A stretch of 64,000 nt of DNA from Margaritifera margaritifera (GCA_029931535.1 JAQPZY010001660.1:3931001-3995000); one strand, 5' to 3'. Counted from the stretch's first letter, positions 1 through 12,150 are shown. Numbers and translations: made by a program. The notes: generated by a model from the sequence alone, not told the origin.

Positions 1-480
1 TTATAGAGTGGTAAAGTGCAAGTAAAACATAAAATACTGAACCGTGCCCTTGAAGATAGGATCCCTAATATGTTATGTGACACACCTTCTAGAGATAACA
101 TACAAGTATAACAGCTGTGACCTTGACCTTGGAGATAGCAACCCCAATCTGGTACATGACACACCTTACAGTAATGATGTATAAAGTAAACCATGTTTCA
201 TCCCTTAATCTCCAACTTTGAAGATATAGTGTGAAAGAAAGTGTGATGAAAAATGTCAGCTACTTAGCAGTGACCTTGAAGATAGGACCCTCAATGTGGT
301 ATGTGACATACCTTCTAGTAACGACATACAAATTTACTAAGTTTTGTCCCTTTATCTCAAACAGCCTTAAAGTTATAGAGTGGAATGAAAAATAGGAGAG
401 ACATCTGGAAGTGTGGCTACTATATCTCCAGCTTTTCTTTGTAAAGACAGAAGGCAATAACTAATTTTCAAGTGACAAAC
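1..480 (-). repeat. Dispersed tandem repeat family A
   Basis: Degenerate monomers of roughly 130-180 bp contain 'gaccttgaagatagga', 'gtgacacaccttcta', 'tttcatccctt' and 'agttatagagtgga'. The same phrases recur at about 8.84-8.92 kb, 9.69-10.16 kb and 12.14-12.62 kb, and in the opposite orientation at 63.37-64.0 kb. No open frame is conserved. Only the repetition is certain; the family name is mine. Confidence 0.8.
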
Positions 481-599
481 AGAACAGGGTGTTTACACTG
501 TACTCATAAACACACGAATCCCTTTGCTAACAGCAGTACATTTGGAGTAGCTGACAATATACAGAAAGGTATGTAGGAAAATATGAAAGTCACATAAGC

Positions 600-2345
600 A
601 TTAAAATTAGGTTAGTGACCTACCTGTTGTACAGTTGAGTTACTTTCCATGAAATGCATCTACATGTAAATTTGCATTAGTGTAGGTGAAATAGGGTCAA
701 AGATGATGAGGGCATAACTAACCAATAGATTAAGCATGCAAATTAGGTTGCAGTGCAATTGTTTTTGGTATAGCTGCATTACCCTCCTTGAGTTGATTAC
801 ACATGCCACAATTCATGCGAGTTGGTGAAACAGTGTCTGGGAATTTGAGGGTGTATTAAACATGAAAATAACAAAAGTCACTCCAATGTGAAAATTATGT
901 TAGTGTCATGCTTTTGGTATGCCTGAGTTACTCTGAGATCCATCCACAACCAATTTTCATAAGTGTGGATGAACTGTAGTTCAAAATATTTACGGTGTTA
1001 AGATGAACAGCTGAAAGTACCAAAAGTCGCTCAAACATGAAAATGAGGTCACACTGACATAGTTTTAGTATGGTCGAGTTTCTTGGTTAAAATGTATCTG
1101 TGTACTAATTTTCATAAGTGCTACTGTAGGTGAAACAGAGTACAAGATATTGAGGGTGTATGAACAGAGAACGAAAAATACAAAAGTTATTCAAGCATAA
1201 AAATTGGGTCATATTGATCTAGTTTTGGCGTGGTAGAGTTACAATCACTGAGGTGTATTCATATACCAATTTCCATGTGTAGGTGAAAAAGGGTGCAAGA
1301 TACTGAGGACATAAGGAAAGGAGAGTTTGGTTTGGTTTCGAGTATGATGGCACAGCAACACAAGTAGGTTAGTTTGTGCCATGGCAATTGGAGTAAATAT
1401 CTTGCCTAAGGATACACCATGGTAGCCAACCCGGGCTGATCCCATGTTTGGAGTCTAACCCGCACCTGAATGGTTGCAAGAATAGCATGCTAACCACTGA
1501 GCTATCATGGGCCCTGCCTCCATTAGTTGCCTCTTATGACATGCTGGATGGTGCATCAGGTCTCTACATCCCCGAGCCTTCTACATCCCCAAGCCAGCTG
1601 GGGTTCCAGGATTGCTAAATATACAAAAGTCACTCCAGTGTGACAAGAGTTACCCTCCTTTAGATGCATCCACATACCAACTTCCATAAGGATAGGTGAA
1701 ATAGGTTCAGGATATTGAGAGTGTAAAGACAATCAGCTGAAATTACAAAAATCACTCAAGTATGAAAATTAGGTCTCAGTGACCTAATTTGGGTACCACC
1801 GAGTTTCTTTCATCACAATGTATCCACATACCAATTTTCAGGCTTGTAGGTGAATTAGGGTCCAAGATATTGAGGGTGTAATGAATAGAAAGCTGAAAAT
1901 ACAAAAGTCACATGTAAAACTTCAGTCACATTGACCTAGTTTTGGTATAGTTGAGATGCTTTACTTGAGATCTATCCATATATACCAATTTCCATGAGAG
2001 TAGTTGAAATAGGGTCCAAGATAGTTATGGTGTAATGAGAGGATAGCTACAAATACAAAAGTCACATTGAACTAGTTTTGGTACAGCTGATTTACTCATC
2101 TCGAGATGCATCCACATACCAATTTTCATGTGTGTAGGTGAAATTGAGTCCAAGAGAGGGTGTCGTGAATGAATAGCCGGAGTCACTCAAGTATAGTCAT
2201 TGGATCATGCTGACCTAGTTTTGTTATGGTTGAGTTACTTTCACTGAGATGTATCCACGTATCAATTTTCATTAGTGTAGGTGTAAATGGTATAAAATAA
2301 TGAGGGTGTGATGAATAGCTGAAAATACAAAAGTCCCTCAAGCAT
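600..2345. repeat. Tandem repeat family B, about 155-bp monomer
   Basis: About eight or nine diverged monomers each carry 'gtaggtgaaat', 'ccaagatattgagg', 'gaaaatacaaaagtcac', 'ttggtatggttgagtta' and 'gatgcatccacatacc'. Spacing between 'gtaggtga' landmarks near 1693, 1849, 2003, 2137 and 2279 gives a period of about 135-156 bp. The array is interrupted by a SINE at 1324-1514 and reappears at 4275-4680. It lies downstream of the last CBLL1 exon seen here. Confidence 0.8.
1324..1514 (-). mobile_element. tRNA-derived SINE
   Basis: Read on the minus strand the unit begins GGGCCCATGATAGCTCAGTG. A polymerase III A box, TAGCTCAGTGG, lies at 1494-1504, and a B-box-like GGGTTAGACTCC lies at 1450-1461, at normal tRNA spacing. 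A non-tRNA body follows with 'ccttaggcaagatattta', similar to the central part of many marine-invertebrate SINEs. The head does not fold as an intact tRNA, so this is a SINE and not a tRNA gene. It interrupts repeat family B. Confidence 0.75.
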
Positions 2346-2491
2346 CAGAATTAGATCAGTGGGTTTTTTAAAAAATTTATTTGCATAAGAAAAAGTCCAT
2401 ACATAAACAAGGTTATGTAAATTCAGTACAGAAGTAGGCTATAAATATTTAAAGCATTATACTTGGATTCTACTTATTTTTTTTGTATACA

Positions 2492-2572
2492 GAATAAAAG
2501 AGAGAGAAACATACCATATAGCTACACTATGTTGTAATACAGCTATATGGTATGTCTCTCTCTCTTTTATTC
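2492..2572. repeat. Near-perfect inverted repeat (hairpin)
   Basis: A 32-bp arm at 2492-2523 pairs with 2541-2572 with one mismatch, around a 17-nt loop. A few more pairs extend the stem outward (gtata/tatac-like). Each arm carries a run of alternating G and A (or its complement) followed by 'cataccatatagct'. No ORF covers it. It may be a small palindromic MITE or a hairpin RNA gene. Confidence 0.85.
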
Positions 2573-3469
2573 GGTATAATCAAATAATTATTAAAGAATC
2601 ATCACTGCCATTTAATCAGTTCATAAAGGAAACTGACACTAATGTCGGTAAAGTCCACCTTTCATTAATTTATCGGTTAGTCATTCGTGAGGATCTGGTT
2701 TAAGTAAACAATAAAAGGAAGCCATTTAAAACACTGCTAAGTAATCATACCAGCTTTGTTTTGTCTCACATGTTTTGATTGGCCAATAATTTAGTCACTT
2801 TGCCAAATATGCAAATAAGCAGTAATATAATGTGCGCATTGCAAGAGTTATAAATGACCACCGGTAGGTGTGATACTGGATGTAAATACATGGAGAGGGC
2901 TAGAATCAAGCATTCAATATGCCTGGAGGGCATAAACAACCAGATAAAGGTAGATAAAGTGATTATGGCATGAAAATAAGCACTTGCCCGACTTTTTTTA
3001 AAATAGGCAAAAAGCACTTGTCCCGGACTACTGACTTGGAAAATTTTACTTGCCCAACTTCGAAAATGAATAGTCTGGGACGTTGGGCTATGGGATTTGC
3101 TCAGCCCTGTATAATACAGTTTACAAGCATGATCGGAAACAAAAATACATTTTTGGCAAGGACAGTCATTTTTCCTAAGGATCAGAGTAGCAGTGAGAAG
3201 CTTCCATTTCTTTTCCTATTTTATTTTGATGAAAACCAATGATTTTTTCTATGTCGTATTGATCTTATAAAATCAAGCAAAAAAATTCAATGCAAGTTCT
3301 TTTTTTAGCAAATTTGCATGCATAAATAAACTGTTTTGCTAAAATTATGAAATTAACCAGTTCCTTGACATTTCTTTGCACACCAAAAATGTTGACATTT
3401 AAATCTGTATTACTTTGAGAAAATCCTGGAGCTTACCAAAGAAATCTTGTACATACATGTACATGTATT
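2573..3469. other. No gene seen; unique and repeat-derived sequence
   Basis: About 0.9 kb without a convincing exon. Around 2980-3115 the phrases 'cacttgcccga' and 'gctcagccctg' look like the end of a hAT-type non-autonomous element. Similar phrases occur near 41.5 kb and 61.65 kb. Only one end could be placed, so no element is called. Confidence 0.5.
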
Positions 3470-3885
3470 CCCCCCAAAAAAGTGAAGCATATTCTCTTCG
3501 TTCATTGCACAGAAATTGAACATCAGTGTAAAAAGGCTTAAAAAAATTTTTTAAATCGTGTTGGTTGCAACAATATGCATGAGAACTTGTACTGAAAAAT
3601 TCTTAGTTTTGTATCCAAAGTACATTTAAATGGTATCTCATGTATAAACTTCCAGTCAAAATGATGGTTTCTGAATATGTTTTCCCATACCTTAAGTGAT
3701 ACTATTGCCAATTCATTTTTCTCTATCTTATATTTATAAAGAAGATTACATGCTCTTTTACCTTTCATGAGTTTGTCTATTAAATGTTCTTGTTCACTTG
3801 CATTCAATTTTGGTTTGTTTTCAAAAGACATTAACCAGTCTCTTGAAATAGAAGAAACTAGTACATGTATGTGATATTTTAACAC
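3470..3885 (-). pseudogene. L1/Tx1-like LINE reverse transcriptase, C-terminal relic
   Basis: A 115-codon minus-strand frame (3538-3885) contains 'VWENIFRNHHFDW', 'IPFKCTLDTKLRIFQYK' and then 'LLQPTRFKKFF'. This is the order seen after the RT domain in L1-like LINEs, where the text normally runs W-x(n)-PFK..T.TKLR.FQ(Y/F)K...LPT. After a frameshift near 3540 the match continues with 'DVQFLCNERREYASLFWG', the CxxC-type tail that usually reads 'CxFC..E..E...HLFW'. The RT catalytic motifs are absent, so this is a dead 5'-truncated copy. Clade assignment is tentative. Confidence 0.65.
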
Positions 3886-5037
3886 GTTTTTATATATTTA
3901 CTGAGTAATGGCTACAAATTTCACTGAAATTTAACAATCTATTTTCGGCAAAGGAATATATATCACCTATATATTTCATTCCTTTTTCTATTCACTCTCT
4001 GTATATCAACATTTGTCTTCTGTGTATCATTTTATTGTTGTTTCAGAGTGGTTGCTCCCGAGTCAGTGGTATATTTTATTTGTAATTGAAAAAGTGCCAT
4101 GCATCCAGTATCTGTTTATACAAATATTTACATTCATGTTATAAATTCTATGTGGTGGGAAACTTCCCTTAAACAAAAAATTGCCACCTATTTATTAAAT
4201 TATGTAAAGTGGAGATATTTTCCAAATATCTCCCTTCTCTTTACTGAAGATTCTATATACCGAATTTGCTGACAGTGCATAAATAAATAGTGTTCTTGAG
4301 ATGCATCCATATACCAATTTTCATGAGTGTAGGTGAAATGGGGTGCAAGATATTGAGAGCATAATGAACAAACAACTGAAAATACAAAAGTCACTCAAGC
4401 ATGAAAAGTTGGTCATGCTGAGCTAGTTTTGGTATGGTCGAGTTACATTCATTGAGATGCATCAATATACCAATTTATTTCCACAAATGATGGTGAAATA
4501 AGGTCCAAGATATTGAGGGAGTAATGAACAAACTGAAAATACAACAGTGATTCAGGCATGGAAATTGGATCACATTAACCTAATTTCGGTATGGTTGTGT
4601 TTCCCTCCATGAGATACATCCTTATACCAATATTCATGAGTGTAGGTGATATAGGTCCAAGATATTAAGGGCACAATTAATTAATGAACACACAAACATA
4701 AATTTTAAGCTCTACTGAAATTAAGTCTGACATTACCAAAGTTGAAAATTTAAAAGATGAATGTGGAAAAAGTAAAAGTCTATTTTTGTTTTCACTGACC
4801 GGAAACAGGACTTTGAACCCCATGTTAGAAAATAGGAACAAAATGCCAAAAATATGCAACACTTCACAAAAGTGCCTACTATTCAGTGCACAAGAAGGAT
4901 GCATGCATGTTATGTTAAGTATTATATGCCCTCAAAGTTGTGCTGGCATCATGCACTACTCAAGTGTTACACTTACACAAGTTGACCTAATATTGCTCAC
5001 CAGGCTGACATCTAACAGTCAAATGCAAAAGCATTAG
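3886..5037. other. No gene seen; includes family B monomers at 4275-4680
   Basis: The stretch 4275-4680 holds about three more family B monomers, with landmarks 'gtgtaggtgaaatggggtgc' at 4328, then near 4490 and 4645. The remainder is AT-rich sequence with no supported feature. Confidence 0.6.
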
Positions 5038-5863
5038 GAAGTGATTCCTGTGATGGAGGCAATTGATGAAGATGCTCAATACACAATGGAAGATATTTTT
5101 ATTGTCATGGGCATTCATTTATCAGATGTTTGTAATATACTGTAGAATCATTTGAAGCTCAGATGGGTTTGTGCAAGATGAGTCATGCATTTGTTGAAGG
5201 CTGATCAAAAACAGACTCATATTGAAATCACCAAAGAGCTACTTGTCAAGTATGTAAAAAGGGTGACCTGAGACATTTGAATGAGACGTTCACAGATGAT
5301 GAAACATGGATTTACTATTCTGAACCTGACTCAAGAGAAAATAATAAAGTCTGGATCAGAGAAAAAGAGCAGAGACCACACATAGCTCAACATGGACTGT
5401 CAAGAGTTTTATATATATTATTTTTTTATGCCAAGTCATCCAGGTACCTGTGCCTGACTCGGCTAGTGTCACTGGACACTTTTTTGCCTCCAAAGTGTTG
5501 CAGAAAGTTCTGGAACACTACCAAACCACCCATCTGTGCACCTGTACCTGTGGTATACATCTACTCTATGACAATACACTGGCACATAAATCTGCAGTCA
5601 TGACAGACTTCCTGATGGAGCACAGCATCAAACTTTGCCTCATTATCCACACAGCCCTGATTTAAGTCATGGTGATTTTTAGCTGAATCTGATTATAAAA
5701 AATTAACTGAGAGGCGGATGATTTTAAAAATGCCATGTGGTTGGAAGTGCAGTTTTCCAGTATATGAACAACATATCAAAAAGTGAGTACAAAATGGCAT
5801 TTAATATATTGATAACTAGAATGAGAAAGCATGTAGAGTTGCATGGAGTATACTTTGAGGTAT
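5038..5863 (+). pseudogene. mariner-like (Tc1/mariner, DD34D type) transposase relic
   Basis: Fragments in shifting frames follow the mariner order. An HTH-like stretch 'DAQYTMEDIFIVMGIHLSDV' comes first, then 'RWVCAR*VMHLLKADQKQ' and 'EITKELLVKYVKR'. The first catalytic block 'TDDETWIYY' is at 5292-5318. The second acid lies in 'LLYDNTLAHKSAV' (about 5561-5599), and 'PHSPDLSHGDF' carries the third acid at 5674-5676. The tail 'MRKHVELHGVYFE' ends near 5863. Spacing between acids two and three is about 33-34 residues, as in mariner. At least two frameshifts and several stops make it non-functional. Terminal inverted repeats were not located. Confidence 0.85.
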
Positions 5864-5939
5864 GCACTGATGTGCTGTTCACTAATAAACAACTTCTGTT
5901 GTACAGTGCAATTAATATTCAGAACTTTTAATATACCCG

Positions 5940-7080
5940 TTTAGTGGTTAAAGGCAGTCATATCTGCTGGTGGATCAACAATGTTTGTACAAATCTGAAA
6001 GCCCTCAATGCAACTATGCTTTCTGTCAAATTTGGTCAAATTCTGATGAGCGATTTTTGAGAAGACGTTTACAGATTTTTCTATTTTTAGTAATGGTAAC
6101 CATATTTGATGGCGGATTGACATCATTTGTACAAACATGATAGGTCTTCATGTCAGGATGATTTTTGTTAAATTTGGTCAAATTCTATTCAGCGCTTTGG
6201 GAGAAATCATTCAAGATTTTTCTATTTTTAGCAATGGCAGACATATTTGTTGGAAGATTGGCATCATTTATAAAAAAAAAAAATCTGAAAGGTCTTCATG
6301 CCAGAATACTTTCTGTCAAGTTTGGTCAAATTCTATTACGCAGTTCAGAAAAGCTGTTTAAAGGTTTTTCTGTATTAGTAACTGTGGCCATATTTCATGA
6401 TGGATCGGCATGATTTGTACAAATTTGATAGGTCTTCATGCCAGAATGCTTTCTGTAAACAATGATCAAATTCTGTTCTGTAGTTTTGGAGAAGTTTTTT
6501 TTTAGTATATGAGGGCAGATCAGCATCATTTGCAATAACTTGAAAGCTGTCTATGCCAGGATGCTTTCTGTCAAGTTTGGTCAAGTTCTGTTCAGCTGTT
6601 TTTATGAAGTCATTTAAAAAGGTTTTCAATATTAAGCAACTGGCCATATCTGATGGCAAATTGGTATAATTTGTTAAACTTTAAAGATCTTCATGCCAGT
6701 ATGCTTTTTGTCAAATTTGGTCCAATTCTTTTCAGCAGTTTTGGAGAAAAGGACATTTAAATGTTACTATTTTTTAGTAACAGTGGCTTTGCTATTTTTG
6801 TTAACAGCAGGCATATTTGAAGGAAGATTGGTATCACTTGTATAAACTTGAATGGTCTTACTGCCAGGATGCTTTCTATTAAATTTGATTAAATTCTGTT
6901 GAGCGGATCTTGAGAAGTCGTTTAAAGGGGCTTTACTATTTGTAGTAATGGTTACCTTATTGATGGCAGACTGGCATCTTATGTATAAATTTGAAAGCCT
7001 TCATGCTAGGGTGCTCTGTGCCAAAGTTTGGTCAAAATTGGTCCAGTAGTTTTTGAGAAGAAATTTAAAGAAACAATTAT
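5940..7080 (+). repeat. Tandem repeat family C, about 140-bp monomer
   Basis: Seven or eight monomers carry 'ggtcttcatgccagaatgc', 'tttctgtcaaatttggtcaa', 'gttttggagaag' and 'gtaatggt..ccatattt'. Landmarks at about 6145, 6290, 6430, 6545, 6688, 6853 and 6994 give a period of 115-165 bp. It lies just 3' (minus-strand sense) of CBLL1 exon 5. No coding potential is conserved between monomers. Confidence 0.8.
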
Positions 7081-7345
7081 TAGCAGATGCATGGCACACA
7101 ACACACGATGGATGCTAGGACATACCATAAGCTCACTTGACTTTACAGCCAGGCAAGTTAAAACCCATTGGAAATGAGCTGATACTCCCATGTAAAGAAA
7201 AGAGCAGCACAATGCCCTAACTGATGACAAGATATCGTTGTGTGCAAGTGATAAGGGGGATTAAGTGAGTTAGGTCTGATGATTGAATCTTGCTGTATTG
7301 ATGAAAAGTATTGACAATATCAATGGATTTGATTAAAATACTCAC

Positions 7346-7407
7346 CTTGGACATTTTCTTTCAGTCTTTTTGGCACAGTTGAAGCAGAATACATGCTTGC
7401 ATTGAAT
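7346..7407 (-). CDS. CBLL1: CBLL1 (Hakai) exon: core of RING finger
   Basis: Minus-strand exon between a clean acceptor (cttatttacag) and donor (gtgagtatt). It encodes IQCKHVFCFNCAKKTERKCP plus two bases, ending in phase 2. This is the C-x-H-x2-C-x2-C half of the RING domain; human Hakai reads 'IPCKHVFCYDC' here. The next exon must supply the last Zn-binding cysteine, and no such exon is found between here and position 1, so the gene continues outside the window. Known of the family: Hakai is an E3 ligase for E-cadherin and a subunit of the m6A methyltransferase-associated complex. The shortened KKTERK segment lacks a few residues present in vertebrates. Confidence 0.9.
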
Positions 7408-8219
7408 CTGTAAATAAGGAATAAGACAGGTAACATATACTACAAATTTCAAATGAATTGTCCAGTTTGGATTTTCTGCATGATTTGTTTTGAATTGCCA
7501 CCAATGCCTTGCACTCAGGAGAACTCAGTTTGTTTTGGCTGCTTGTGCAATCTTCAATAGAAAGTCAATCTACAAACTGACAGTGTCCCCAGTCAAGTTT
7601 CAAGCCACAGCTGCTGTAGTTGATGTGCTGACTCTGGAGCTATTTTTACTGTGGAAAATGTTGTCACTGGATCACCCAGGGAACTAGCTAGGCATTGTTA
7701 CAGTAACTAATATGTAATAAATTACTACAAAATTTTACATTAATTGATCAAAGGTATTGGAAGAAAGAGACCCCCAATTTTGTCAAGCCTGGATTTTATA
7801 TAGCTAGAAAGTATAAAACTTTAATACTGAGCCTTATCTAAAAAAATTTAAAATTGACCTTAATTTAGGGTGTGGATGGATGGATGGACATTCAGATAGA
7901 CATGTACATGGAAGCCAAAGTGATCGCTTTGTCATGCTTCCACCAAGGTGGTCCTCAATAAATACAATGACAGTCTAAGTAAATGAAAGAGATTTTTAAA
8001 AATTATTTTTGATTCAAAATGTTTCTGTACAAGTGACAACACAGATTTTGCAAAAGCTCCTTACTTTTATCCAGGTTTTTAGTAGACAGTCCACACTTTC
8101 ATGAAATCAATAAGAAAAACGAGAGGAAAAAAGCACAAAATTCGGGAATATCTATCATTTTCCACCATTTTTATCTAGGACAAAACAGACACAATTAGAA
8201 GACTTTAGATGAAAACCCG
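7408..8219. other. CBLL1 intron, no feature seen
   Basis: AT-rich intronic sequence between exon 5 and repeat family D. An open frame at 7490-7687 has no recognisable domain and no splice context on the plus strand. Confidence 0.6.
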
Positions 8220-8835
8220 ATGTTGATATGACCATCCATTCCGGTGAATTAGGCGACAAGATTTTCAACATGTATATTGTGGCACACATATTAGCAGTCA
8301 GATTGGCACTATTTTCATTCAGGTCCAACTAGATATTGTAATTAGTCTTCTGGTGAAAACCACATGTTGATATGACTTTCCATTTAGGATGAGTAGCAAT
8401 AACAAGATTTTACAGACAGCTGCAATGGTGGCCACAGTGGATGTCAGATCAGATCCTTTTTCATTTAGTACCAAGTAGATATTATAATAAGTCTTCTGGT
8501 GGATATCAGATTGGCACATTTTTTTATATTTCAGATATGACTTTCTGTTAAGGAGGAGTAGCAATAAAAAAATTTAAAGATGGCTGCTGTGGTGGCCATC
8601 TTGGATATCGGATTGGCATCATATTCATTAGGACCAACTAGACATCATAAGAAGTCTTTGAGTGAAAACCACATGTTGATATGACAATCCATATTGGATG
8701 TCCAGGCAGAACCATTTTCATTTAGGACCAACTAGACATCATAAGAAGTCTTCTGGTGACAATTCTATGTCAATATGACTTTCTGTTTAGGAGGAGTTGT
8801 GATAATATTTTCAAGATGGCTGCCAAGATGCTGTA
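8220..8835. repeat. Tandem repeat family D, first block
   Basis: About four monomers of 140-150 bp carry 'ttcattaggaccaactag', 'catcataagaagtctt', 'gtgaaaaccacatgttgata' and 'aagatggctgc'. The same family forms a much larger block at 21930-23400. Monomers are diverged and include stops in all frames. Confidence 0.8.
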
Positions 8836-10169
8836 CAAGTTTACCAAAACTCATCCCTTAATCCCAAATGGCTTTAAAGTTATGGAGTGAAACAAACATG
8901 TGATGGAAAGAATGGATGGATGGAAACACAAAGCAAACATTCTGCAACCCATTTTTTGCAAAATGGCTTGGGGACAACAAAATATGATTCTCACATATTT
9001 CTTATGACAGTTCATCCAAAGAAACAGTAACAAAAAACACTTTATCATTTTGCATCTGTAACAACCTGTCTGAAAGGGGACTGAGCTTAATTTCTATTAA
9101 AATATCCATTTTTTTAAGGTTCATATGCCAAAAGTTTTATTACATAGCCATTTAATGTAGCATGGCTGATCTGGCATTTGAAAAATCCATATTTCCCTAA
9201 TGCACAGGTTTTTTCACTGAAGTCTGTGCACTGACAATCTTCGATGTTACTAAATGGAATTTTTATCAATCCCAATTTGTTTTGAAATCCATTCACACAG
9301 TATGGCTTGAAATATCTGGAAAGCATAATAGTCTGTATGTAATAAATACAAAAACGCATTCACATTTTATTTTGAGTTGGGGAAAGAACTCATTTACATG
9401 GCATATGAATATGTCTCTATCTGATGGACATTCAACTTTTTTTTCCAACCAATACAGAACAAGATACATGTAGTTTCGTCTATATAGAAACAATACTTTA
9501 TTAGGCAAGCAACTTTCTTGAGAAGGCACTTTTTCTACTTAAAGAGATGGCCACTTAATACAGGCTTGATTTATTAGAAAATAAAGTGGACCATGTGCCA
9601 TGTACAAAGACGTTTTTGTTAAAAAAAAATGATCTATTAAAACAGGTGAATTTAATAACATTTGTCCTCTTCCTGCCATGGTAAGGTCACAAAAGTTCAC
9701 AATAATGCAATCTTACTGTGACCTTCAAGACAGCCGTAAAGTTACTAGGAAGGCATGGAAAGTAACTAAGTTGTATAGCTGAATCTCCAAGGTTAATCGA
9801 GTAAAAGTGAAGTAAAGAGTTTTAAACATTTTTTTTAGTGACCTTAACCTTAAAGATAAAACTTTGACTGTGATAAATCAGATTGCTATCACTGTATCTC
9901 AAACATTTATGATATAAAAAAGAAACAAAAGAAACCTTAAAATATTGACCTGTGACTTTGACTTTAAGGATAGGACCCCAAATGTAACAAGCATCTTCTA
10001 TTAGAATATTTAAGTTCACGAAGTTTCATCTATTTATGTTAAACAGCTCTTAATAAAGTGAAAGGGAAAATCTGACAAACATAAAATATTGTCCTGTGAC
10101 CTAGAATATGAAGATATGATTCCTAATCTGGTATGTGACCCACCTTCTAATGGTGGTATATAGTTATAC
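8836..10169. other. CBLL1 intron with family A copies
   Basis: Family A phrases occur at 8840-8920 and 9690-10169. The last of these is the target into which the 10170-12140 element inserted. The section 8930-9690 shows no supported feature. Confidence 0.6.
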
Positions 10170-12140
10170 AGGGTGGACAAATCGGTAGTTCGTGCACCTG
10201 GGACTACCAATTTTTATTTTCAGACTACTTAACTGTAAGGTTCTAAAGCCCATGGGACTACTGGCTGCATCTGCTTGTTTGTTGTTTTTTTTTTTCAAGT
10301 AGTAAGTATACACTGCAGTGCAGCATTGTGTTATAAAGACCTGCCTATATCCACTGAGTGAATCAGATGAAGCATTCATTATGACAGGGCCAATCTAATC
10401 ACAGTTTCACATTTTTGAAGGCTGTGAGAGACACATAATCTGATAAATCAGCCTCCAAACCTGTACTGATATTGATTGACGGTTTTTGGGTATGATCTCA
10501 CCTATTCATTAAATCATGCAATTGATGCAGACAAATGTGGCTGCAACAAATCAATCTACATTTTAGACACTTGATGGTTCTTTTTGGCAATATATACAAA
10601 ATATTTCTGGATCAGATCCTATGTTTGACAACTTGTAAATCCATATGGAATAACACAATCCTACCTTCTGTCACCATTTGCGTCTACATATGGCTGTTCA
10701 ATCAGATACAGAAACCAATTAGATGCAACTTCAGCTCATTTGCTCATTTGAAAATTTCAGCTGACATGGACATTCTGATTAGTAGAAAACCCACCGTTAA
10801 ACTGTAAAAATGAACAGCCTGTTGCAATAGTTTTAAAAGAGGAACAGACAGTATTTCTGCACGCGGGTAGAGCGAAAGACCTAATGTGACTGATACAGCT
10901 CATAACCAAAAAGACAATGACAAAATATATGACAAGAATAAACATAGACACACATTTCAGGTGCATTGGAAAAATACCTTCAGTTGGTAAGATACAGAGG
11001 AAGTCCCAGCTGGTGAAAAAGAAAACAGTGACAGTGTTTGAGAAAATTCAATGAATCAAAGTCAGAGAATATATTGTGTTGTGTGTAGGAAGTAAAAGGA
11101 GTCAGCAGGTAAAACCAGCCCAATTTTCGCAGGTACTTTTAACTTTCAAATCGAACTGTTAGAAAGCACAATGACAGTAGATGACACAAGGACTGTACAG
11201 CAAGTGAACAGTCTGTAGGAACTGTAATAATAGACATGTCAATTGGCTGGCTATGTCAGAAAATCAATATAAACAGTTGAGGCACCTCTTTAACACTGCC
11301 TATGTATGCACAAAGAAAGCCAAGCCTATCGCTGATTATGACCTTTTTTGCACTGTTCAGAAAAAGAATGAAGCAGATATAGGAAGTATTTATTTGCCAA
11401 GAAATGCCATTACGCAATTTGTAGAATGCATCGCACAGAAAATGCAGAGTGATTTAACTGAAGAGGTAAAAAAGGCAAGATACATATGTGTTTTAGCTGA
11501 CTCTTCTATTGACAAGGCAGTTGTGGAGGAAGAAACAGTTTTTCAGAGATATATTGATGGTAATGTACCAGACACTAAACTAGTCAGTTTGCAGGATGAT
11601 AAACACGCAAATGCTCATGGCAATCTGCAAGCTATTATCTATTGTGATGGTGTATTGAGGACTTTAAGCCAGATCCTTATACTGAGCATTCGATCTTCTC
11701 AGTCAAAGGAACTTGACACCTACAAGGACACAATGCACACACTCAAACTAAGTCTACATCAGACGAGACTGGTACTGACTTTGTTTTGATGATAGCGTTG
11801 ATGAACTCAAAGGATATGAATAGAAAGACACCATAATTGTTTGTTAAGTTTAATTTACAGGTATTTGAGTGCTGAATGTAAAAAAAAAAAAACAACATAA
11901 AAACATAATTACATAAACTTTTTTATGTACTTGGAGTGTTTGTCTATTTGTTTTTCTGAAACTTATACCACCTTACAATTTTATCCATCTACATGTTTTT
12001 CATGGCACACTAAATGGAAATGCTTATCCATTGAAAAATGTGGGTTACCAATATTTCTTGTGGACTACCATTGTGGACTACCATAGTTCCCCTTTCGGTA
12101 ACCCATCAGACTACCACACATATAAGTGATTGTCCACCCA
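10170..12140 (+). mobile_element. Complete-ended DNA transposon with 10-bp duplicated flank
   Basis: The left end reads agggtggacaaatc; the right end, reverse complemented, reads tgggtggacaatc. The 10-mer atagttatac is present immediately outside both ends (10160-10169 and 12141-12150). Removing the 1971-bp unit and one 10-mer rebuilds an ordinary family A monomer ('ccttctaatggtggtat' ... 'gaagtttcatccctt'), which is strong evidence for insertion. Subterminal 'ggactacca'/'tggtagtcc' motifs repeat at both ends. Inside is a decayed hAT-type coding region. The duplication is longer than the usual 8 bp of hAT elements, so part of it may be chance. Confidence 0.85.
11030..11789 (+). pseudogene. 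hAT-type (DUF4371 / ZNF862-like) transposase fragment
   Basis: The 178-codon frame at 11253-11789 contains 'LRHLFNTAYVCTKKAKPIAD', 'RNAITQFVECIAQKM', 'EEVKKARYICVLADSSID' and 'VEEETVFQRYID'. This is the N-terminal catalytic half of DUF4371-type hAT-derived proteins; the D of 'LADSSID' fits the first catalytic acid. Upstream, in broken frames, 'ENILCCVCRK' (about 11060-11095) and a K-H-N-D-S-R/H-K-D-C segment near 11165-11200 look like the C-x2-C...H...H of a BED/TTF zinc finger. The frame ends before the other catalytic residues and the dimerisation domain. It is an internally deleted relic inside the 10170-12140 element. Confidence 0.75.
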
Positions 12141-12150
12141 ATAGTTATAC

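Noticed and set aside
1440..1514. Possible tRNA gene on the minus strand
   Set aside because: A and B boxes are present but the arms do not pair as a tRNA and a SINE body follows; called as a SINE.
6040..6080. Hammerhead-ribozyme-like core 'ctgatgag'
   Set aside because: The GAAA partner and stems of a hammerhead are not present; it is a chance word in repeat family C.
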